DNA from: Lentisphaerota bacterium
GTDB taxonomy: Bacteria; Verrucomicrobiota; Lentisphaeria; Oligosphaerales; JABHEG01
NCBI GenBank assembly: GCA_018676675.1
Contig: JABHEG010000121.1
Span: 24,776-88,775 of the forward strand
Direction: 5' to 3'
DNA length: 64,000 bases
A program made the position numbers and the translations under genes. The first letter of the stretch is position 1. Every line of letters starts with the position of its first letter. The notes under the pieces are model-generated. The model was not told the origin of the DNA. It worked only from the letters and a program-made list of their open reading frames with translations, and searched no databases. This document shows positions 59,361 to 64,000 of this stretch, piece after piece.

Positions 59361-60659
59361 ATGGCAACGATCGCAAAGAAAGCCGGGCTTGATGTCGCGC
59401 TGACACACGCGGAAAAGCGCAGTCTCATCAGTGAGGCGCTGCCCCGCATGACAACCGAACGGCCCAAGCGTGTCCTCATCCTTCCGCCGGACTTCACGCG
59501 CTTCAACTCGAATGCCGGCGAACTCACCGCGATTCTCTATGATCTGCTTGCCCCAACCACGCAGGTCGACATCATGCCCGCTCTGGGCACGCATTTCCCC
59601 ATGGCCGAGACTGAGATTCGTGAGATGTTCGGAGACGCCATTCCCCTGGATTGCTTCAAGGTCCACGACTGGCGGAACGACGTCGAGCCTCTGGGTGTGG
59701 TGCCGGGGAGTCTCATCAGCGAGTGGTCCGGCGGCATCCTTGACTACGACGTCAATGTGCTTGCCAACAAGATCCTGTTTGCGGGCTATGATCTGATCCT
59801 CTCGGTTGGTCAGATTGTCCCGCACGAAGTGGTTGGCATGGCCAACTACAGCAAGAACGTGATGGTTGGTGTCGGCGGCCCCGACATGATCAACAAGTCG
59901 CACTTCCTCGGTGCCGCGTACAACATGGAGCGGATCATGGGGCGCATTGATACGCCCGTCCGCAAGCTCTTCAACTATGGCGTTGATACGTTCCTGGCCG
60001 ACCTCCCCATCCAGTACATCCTCACGGTCATGGCCAAGAACGTCGATTCAGGTGAGATGGAAATGCGCGGCCTCTACATCGGCGATGATATGGAGACCTT
60101 TTTCGAGGGGGCCCGACTCAGCCAGCAGGTGAACCTCGACTTGCTCGACGAGCCGCTGAAGAAGGTGGTTGTCTATCTGGATCCACACGAGTTCAAGAGC
60201 ACCTGGCTGGGCAACAAGTCCGTCTACCGCACGCGTATGGTGATCGCCGACGATGGCGACCTGATCGTTCTGGCCCCCGGGCTCCGCGAGTTCGGTGAGG
60301 ACCCCGAGATCGATCGCTTGATCCGCAAGTACGGTTACCGCGGCACTCCCGCCACCCTCGATGCGGTCGAGAAGAATGACGACATCCGCAACAACCTGAG
60401 CGCGGCTGCCCACCTCATTCACGGATCCAGCGAAGGACGTTTCCGCATCACCTACTGCCCTGGCGACAACATGACCAAGGATGAGGTGATTGCAGCCGGA
60501 TTCGAGGCCGGTGACCTGACTTCCATGATGGCACGTTACAATCCCGAAACGCTCCGCGACGGGATGAACACGTTGCCGGACGGCGAGGAGATCTTCTACA
60601 TCAGCAATCCGGCCTTGGGCCTCTGGGCTCTCAAGAGCCAGTTTGAGGGCGAGGAGTAG
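59361..60659 (+). CDS. LarA-family (nickel-pincer racemase/epimerase) homologue
   Basis: 432 residues. The order of blocks fits the LarA/D-mannonate epimerase family: RVLILPPDFTRFNS at about residue 38 (DDxTR-like site), a Rossmann-like segment, IVPHEVVGMANYSKNVMVGV (HxxxxG region) and TYCPGDNMTKDEV. LarA racemises lactate using a nickel-pincer cofactor, and related proteins act on other hydroxy acids or sugar acids. The substrate here cannot be inferred, and no larB/larC/larE genes are visible nearby. It is alone, between the YchF relative and the initiator tRNA. Confidence 0.78.
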   Translation: MATIAKKAGLDVALTHAEKRSLISEALPRMTTERPKRVLILPPDFTRFNSNAGELTAILYDLLAPTTQVDIMPALGTHFPMAETEIREMFGDAIPLDCFKVHDWRNDVEPLGVVPGSLISEWSGGILDYDVNVLANKILFAGYDLILSVGQIVPHEVVGMANYSKNVMVGVGGPDMINKSHFLGAAYNMERIMGRIDTPVRKLFNYGVDTFLADLPIQYILTVMAKNVDSGEMEMRGLYIGDDMETFFEGARLSQQVNLDLLDEPLKKVVVYLDPHEFKSTWLGNKSVYRTRMVIADDGDLIVLAPGLREFGEDPEIDRLIRKYGYRGTPATLDAVEKNDDIRNNLSAAAHLIHGSSEGRFRITYCPGDNMTKDEVIAAGFEAGDLTSMMARYNPETLRDGMNTLPDGEEIFYISNPALGLWALKSQFEGEE

Positions 60660-60753
60660 CGTAATTGGCCCAGTTTTCTCGCTTTTCTGTCCGCATGTTC
60701 CTTGCGGATGGGTGAAGCGCGTGATACCTTACTTGCCTGCTCACAAACCTGAT

Positions 60754-60828
60754 TGCGGGGTGGAGCAGGGGCAGCTCGTCAGGCTCATAACCTGAAGGTC
60801 ATAGGTTCGAATCCTATCCCCGCTACCA
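60754..60828 (+). tRNA. Initiator tRNA-fMet (CAT)
   Basis: 75 bases. Acceptor TGCGGGG pairs with CCCCGCT except for the first position (T1-T72), the unpaired end typical of bacterial initiators. Anticodon stem TCAGG/CCTGA encloses CTCATAA (anticodon CAT). The T arm is ATAGG-TTCGAAT-CCTAT, and CCA is encoded. The anticodon stem has only two consecutive G-C pairs next to the loop (A29-U41 instead of G29-C41). A strong terminator follows. Confidence 0.9.
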
Positions 60829-60831
60829 TTC

Positions 60832-60862
60832 AAAAGGCTTGGAATTCGTTCCAAGCCTTTTT
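60832..60862 (+). terminator. Rho-independent terminator after initiator tRNA
   Basis: AAAAGGCTTGGAA pairs with TTCCAAGCCTTTTT around a short TTCG-type loop, giving a long stem ending in a T-run. Confidence 0.92.
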
Positions 60863-61190
60863 CTTTGTGCCTGTTACGACTGTTTGCCACCCCAAGGCCT
60901 TTTCCTGCCTCAGCTCTGCAACACATTGGAATAACCTGCAACATTTTGGGTCAAAAGGCAAACAATCGGGCAAACATTTCCGGTCGCCCAGAACACATGT
61001 AACCTGCATTTTCCCGAGGAGGCGTGACGCAGAAGGGACTGGGAAGAACGCGAGAGAGAGCTCGTGGGGAAGAAAAAGCGGTGGGAAGGGCACGACTTTG
61101 GGCTCAGGCCAACCTCATCGCAACTTCTTGAGAATGGCCCGGGAAACTGAGTCCTAGCCGTGTCCGGCCGATCGGCCACGCCCTTGTCTG
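60863..61190. other. Noncoding junction between tRNA-fMet and the second mobile region
   Basis: No gene seen. GGCCGATCGGCC (61165-61176) is a perfect short palindrome close to the end of the HTH gene and might help terminate it. No second copy of the tRNA 3' end is present in the window. Confidence 0.45.
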
Positions 61191-61487
61191 TTAGGCGTAG
61201 TTGGCGCTGAGCACATGAAGGTCTTCGCGTCGGATGCGTCGGATGCCGGGCATAATCTCTACGGGCTTGACAGCCCCCGTCCTCACCATCCGCCAGAGCG
61301 TGACCCGACTTACTCCCAAGACCCTTGCAGCATCCGTCATCGTGAGCAGCAGCGTCCCGTCGTGCTGAGTTGGCGGCTCGGGCAGGTTTCCCTCTAACAC
61401 TCCAGCAATCACTTCCCGGATGGTCGGCTCGATTGTCTCGTCGCTTGCCAGCGCCAATTCTATCATCTGTTTGGTCGTGGTCTTCAT
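61191..61487 (-). CDS. HTH_17/excisionase-like DNA-binding protein
   Basis: 98 residues. The C-terminal half has the MerR/excisionase pattern LTMTDAARVLGVSRVTLWRM followed by VRTGAVKPVEIMPGIRRIRR and EDLHVL. The N-terminal ~45 residues are helical and acidic (MKTTTKQMIELALASDETIE) and not part of that domain. The start overlaps the primase gene stop by four bases. A regulatory or excision role is likely from family and context. Confidence 0.8.
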   Translation of the reverse strand: MKTTTKQMIELALASDETIEPTIREVIAGVLEGNLPEPPTQHDGTLLLTMTDAARVLGVSRVTLWRMVRTGAVKPVEIMPGIRRIRREDLHVLSANYA

Positions 61488-62539
61488 GGCGTTTCGGACT
61501 TCCCGCCGTTGTTAACCGACTTAGGGTCTACGCGCCAGTGGATCGGGCACTCGGCAGAGCAGAAAGGCTTCACTGCAGGCTCATCGCAACCGAAGCTTCG
61601 GTAGGACTTCTTGTAGGCACAGTCAGCTTGCTTCTTGATCTCGGTGGCTGTGATGACCCCTTTGTCGTCTGTCGGTTTGTTTTTCTGAGCCCATCGACTT
61701 AGAGCTGCAACAGTGATATCGAAGGGAATCCCCAGTCGGTTGAAGTGGATGGCCAAACGGAAACAAGCCACGCGCTGGTTTTCGGTCACACCCTCGTTTA
61801 GCATTCGTTGCGCACATATTGGCAGGGAGGATCGCGGGAGAAATCGCGGGCTTGGCACCGTGCGGGGCTGTTCCCCAAGTACAGCGTGAACCGGAGAGAC
61901 GAGGCGGTCGGCTGCGATGATCTCGTCCAGTTTCACTTCAGGCACCAACCTAACCTGTTCTAGGAAGTCCCACTGGTTCGGGAAGGGATCCATGGCATTC
62001 CCAGGATCTACGAAAACCGTTCGGCCCTGCGGCACAAGGGCACCGAAGAGCGGAGCATTGATGAAGTTGCCGTATTCGATCCCGTTCCTCAGTGAATCCT
62101 GTTTTGGGAACACCTCGGTGTCAGGAGTGCCCATCTCCCGCAGAATATGCCGGACGACAAGTCTGGCCTTGGCAGCCTTTACGCCTCCACGGGAGAAGAA
62201 CAGCCAGACATGATACCCCTTTGACTTGCTTCGTTCGATGTAGGATGAAATACCATGTTCCGCAGCACGTGAGACGAATGCCTTGGGCGTTTCCGGATCA
62301 TTGTCATCAAAGTCAATTGCCGCAGCACACGTGAGATCCTGTTCCAGCAGGTATACACCATAGGGACGCTGCCCTTTCAGATGCGCAAGGATTACTTCCT
62401 CCGTGACTGGTTCCTTGACTTGGCAGACCCGTCCCGTCTTCGGGTCATAGGTGCCATACACATTCTTCAGTCCAGTGAAGAATCGACAGAACAAGGCCAC
62501 CTTGTCCCGGGTTGTCCTCTTACATGTTTTCGCTTTCAT
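61484..62539 (-). CDS. TOTE-type archaeo-eukaryotic primase domain protein
   Basis: About 351 residues from the ATG at 62539, six bases after CAGGAGG. It matches the primase of the TOTE conflict systems: KVALFCRFFTGLKNVYGTYD, VTEEVILAHLKGQRPYGVYL, the metal-site block AAAIDFDDNDPETPKAFV (the catalytic DxD), IERSKSKGYHVWLFF and NQDSLRNG-like PKQDSLRNGIEYGNFINAPL. The C-terminal third has RMLNEGVTENQRVACFRLAI and a Cys-rich CDEPAVKPFCSAECPIHW zinc-type end. The helicase and nuclease domains of full TOTE proteins are absent. It may serve replication of a mobile element. Confidence 0.82.
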   Translation of the reverse strand: MKAKTCKRTTRDKVALFCRFFTGLKNVYGTYDPKTGRVCQVKEPVTEEVILAHLKGQRPYGVYLLEQDLTCAAAIDFDDNDPETPKAFVSRAAEHGISSYIERSKSKGYHVWLFFSRGGVKAAKARLVVRHILREMGTPDTEVFPKQDSLRNGIEYGNFINAPLFGALVPQGRTVFVDPGNAMDPFPNQWDFLEQVRLVPEVKLDEIIAADRLVSPVHAVLGEQPRTVPSPRFLPRSSLPICAQRMLNEGVTENQRVACFRLAIHFNRLGIPFDITVAALSRWAQKNKPTDDKGVITATEIKKQADCAYKKSYRSFGCDEPAVKPFCSAECPIHWRVDPKSVNNGGKSETP

Positions 62540-62674
62540 CTGTGCCTCCTGAACTAATGTCTGTGCCGCTCTATTCGCGGCTCTTTGTGAATAGAGCGGT
62601 AGGAAGCACAAGGCCGTTTCACGTGGCATCCGATGGATGAGGCTAAGCAAGGAAGATTGTCTGAGGACTGTGAG

Positions 62675-63316
62675 CTATAGGGGCGGTTTTTGCAGGCGGG
62701 AGGCCAAGACGTGACGGAAGGGCCAGGTCAGCTGGACTTGGGTCGCAAGATGCAGGTCAATCAGACCGCGAAGGGAGTCGACCAACTGAGAGCTCGCGCA
62801 TCTTCGCAGGTCGTCTGGAACGGAATCGCTGTTGCGAACCATGAACGCTGTGGCGAGCTCACATTTCAGCTCCCAGCTCAATGTTTCAATCCTGCTGGTG
62901 TAGACCCAGTTGACGTACGCTACCCTTTCCCTTTCCTTCAGGGCTTGGGCAATGCAGGAGACTATGTTCTCAACGACGCCATGTTCACCGTGCATGGCTT
63001 GAAGGAGAACCATGTCGTAGCTACACTCGGGGCCAGAGTCACAGTGGCGGTCGAGGAACGACACCGCTTCCGCCCACGCTTCCGGGTCTGAGAGGAATCG
63101 CCGGAGGCGGAGCCCATCAATGTGAATGTTGCGCACAAGTCGCACGAGCAATCGGTTGAGGGTTAGTTGCCCAAACGGTGGTTTCTCCAACGGACTGAAC
63201 CTCGCCACGACCTCATCAACCGGGGCATCAATCTCCCGAGCAAGGTGATCCTCGCTTAGGAGGTCATATAACTCGTCAAGGGTTCGCTCTGCATCTGGCG
63301 ATATGTCTGGTATCAT
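62675..63316 (-). CDS. Hypothetical protein
   Basis: 213 residues, largely helical and acidic, starting MIPDISPDAERTLDELYDLL. It shows LNRLLVRLVRNIHIDGLRLR and VVENIVSCIAQALKERER but no known catalytic motif, membrane segment or zinc site. It lies 135 bases upstream of the primase gene in the same direction, so it probably belongs to the same mobile region. No family recognised. Confidence 0.6.
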   Translation of the reverse strand: MIPDISPDAERTLDELYDLLSEDHLAREIDAPVDEVVARFSPLEKPPFGQLTLNRLLVRLVRNIHIDGLRLRRFLSDPEAWAEAVSFLDRHCDSGPECSYDMVLLQAMHGEHGVVENIVSCIAQALKERERVAYVNWVYTSRIETLSWELKCELATAFMVRNSDSVPDDLRRCASSQLVDSLRGLIDLHLATQVQLTWPFRHVLASRLQKPPL

Positions 63317-63444
63317 GGTCTGCTTGTTTTCCCGCTTCTAGCATTGATGCAGGGGATTCACTGCAACCTTCATGCGTCTTCACTTGCATGGGGTGTTCCC
63401 TTGCCGTTCCTGAGGCATGGACCTTCTTGTGTGAGTCCGTGAAC

Positions 63445-63921
63445 TCATAGCTCATCGTACGTAAAGTCAGTGGGCTGCGTTCCTTCACGGTCCAATACTT
63501 CATTCAATGGCGAGAAGCATCCCCTGTCCCCTCGCGATCGTCGGGCGATGTCCCGTCGAATCTCACTTACCGGCCTGCAGTAGCGCCGCCGGGATTCCTC
63601 AACAATCGCCGAGGGGTCCGCGTCTGGCGGCTGGACTGGTGGCGGCAGGCTCCACATTCTTACTATTTCGGTGCCCATGCGTGCGATCATCTGGTAGGGC
63701 TCGAGCGCCATGATGTCCTTCGGTTCTACCATGTCCCGAAGGTCCTTGGCGAAATACTGGCTGTCGCGCTTGTCCACTCGGCCAATAATCGTGCATCCGG
63801 TTGTAGACAGCGCATCCACCCTCGTGGTCCCAAACTGCTTTAGAAACTGGTGGGCGATACACCTAGCCTCCGGAAAATGTGCTTGGTTGGGGAATTTGGC
63901 CGCGCAATCTGGCTTTCTCTG
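63445..63921 (-). pseudogene. Fragment of a TraD/VirD4-like coupling ATPase (C-terminal part)
   Basis: The frame is open from just after a stop at 63922-63924 to 63445. A GTG at 63819 is the first good start, giving 124 residues. The segment FGTTRVDALSTTGCTIIGRV, DKRDSQYFAKDLRDMVEPKD and PYQMIARMGTEIVRMW looks like the end of the ATPase domain of type IV coupling proteins, where such proteins read FGNVGT...FRV...DAEFLAKEL. No Walker motif is present, and the DNA upstream has stops in several frames, so it looks like a 5'-truncated remnant. The match is by pattern only. Confidence 0.4.
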
Positions 63922-64000
63922 TCAGAGCGGTTTCAATTGGGTCCGAGACGTCTGAAGAAGGAGTTTATTTCGGCGTCGCGCAGAAGCAGCTTGAAGCGAA

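Noticed and set aside
61484..62539. Complete TOTE conflict system
   Set aside because: Only the primase domain is present; no helicase, restriction nuclease or Tudor-like part is encoded next to it in the window.

Overview
The window is a GC-rich bacterial chromosome segment carrying two tRNA-associated mobile regions. The taxonomic signal is indirect: a V/A-type ATPase operon, a NamZ-type muramidase, very large secreted glycan-active and surface proteins ending in 'GWNLIS'-like domains, and a degenerate YchF homologue. A member or relative of the PVC superphylum (Kiritimatiellota/Lentisphaerota-like) would fit, but no rRNA marker is present and this is low-confidence inference.

Layout. 1-8449 (minus strand): a V-type ATPase operon that reads PTS EIIA-like protein, then subunits H/G, C, I, K, F, E, A and B (B runs off the left edge). 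8944-14276 (plus): YebC, the Nnr NAD(P)HX repair enzyme, an ExbB-ExbD-TonB-like set with a small zinc-ribbon membrane protein, and RsmD. 14319-14582: a broken tRNA-Met copy interrupted by palindromic modules, then an intact CAT-anticodon tRNA. 14534-37471: an integrated element of about 22.9 kb bounded by 51-bp direct repeats of the tRNA 3' half. It carries two surface proteins, a type I restriction-modification operon (hsdM-hsdS-rhuM-hsdR), an excisionase-like HTH protein, a Prim-Pol/DUF3987 replication protein and a tyrosine integrase next to the right repeat. 37472-37840: a GIY-YIG nuclease gene lying between two copies of the tRNA 3' half, the second interrupted by the same palindromic module.

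37999-60659 is chromosomal: a SEC-C protein, a 1581-residue secreted protein with toroid and FG-GAP-like parts, a small ferredoxin, a NamZ-like protein, RNase R, a 1521-residue GH42-like secreted protein, an ECF sigma/anti-sigma pair, a GspE/PilB-type ATPase lacking its N-terminal domain, a YchF relative with a damaged G domain, and a LarA-family protein. 60754-60828 is an initiator tRNA. To its right, 60863-64000 looks like the edge of a second mobile region, with a TOTE-type archaeo-eukaryotic primase, an HTH protein and a fragment of a TraD/VirD4-like coupling ATPase.

The most unusual structure is the palindromic module. At three places, hairpin-forming inserts of about 22 bp lie on both sides of the heptamer GTTNGAG, which is exactly the D-arm or T-arm heptamer of the tRNA. 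One of these modules forms the C-terminal coding part of the GIY-YIG gene. This looks like a small tRNA-targeting mobile unit, possibly mobilised by the GIY-YIG nuclease. Function and novelty cannot be settled from sequence alone.
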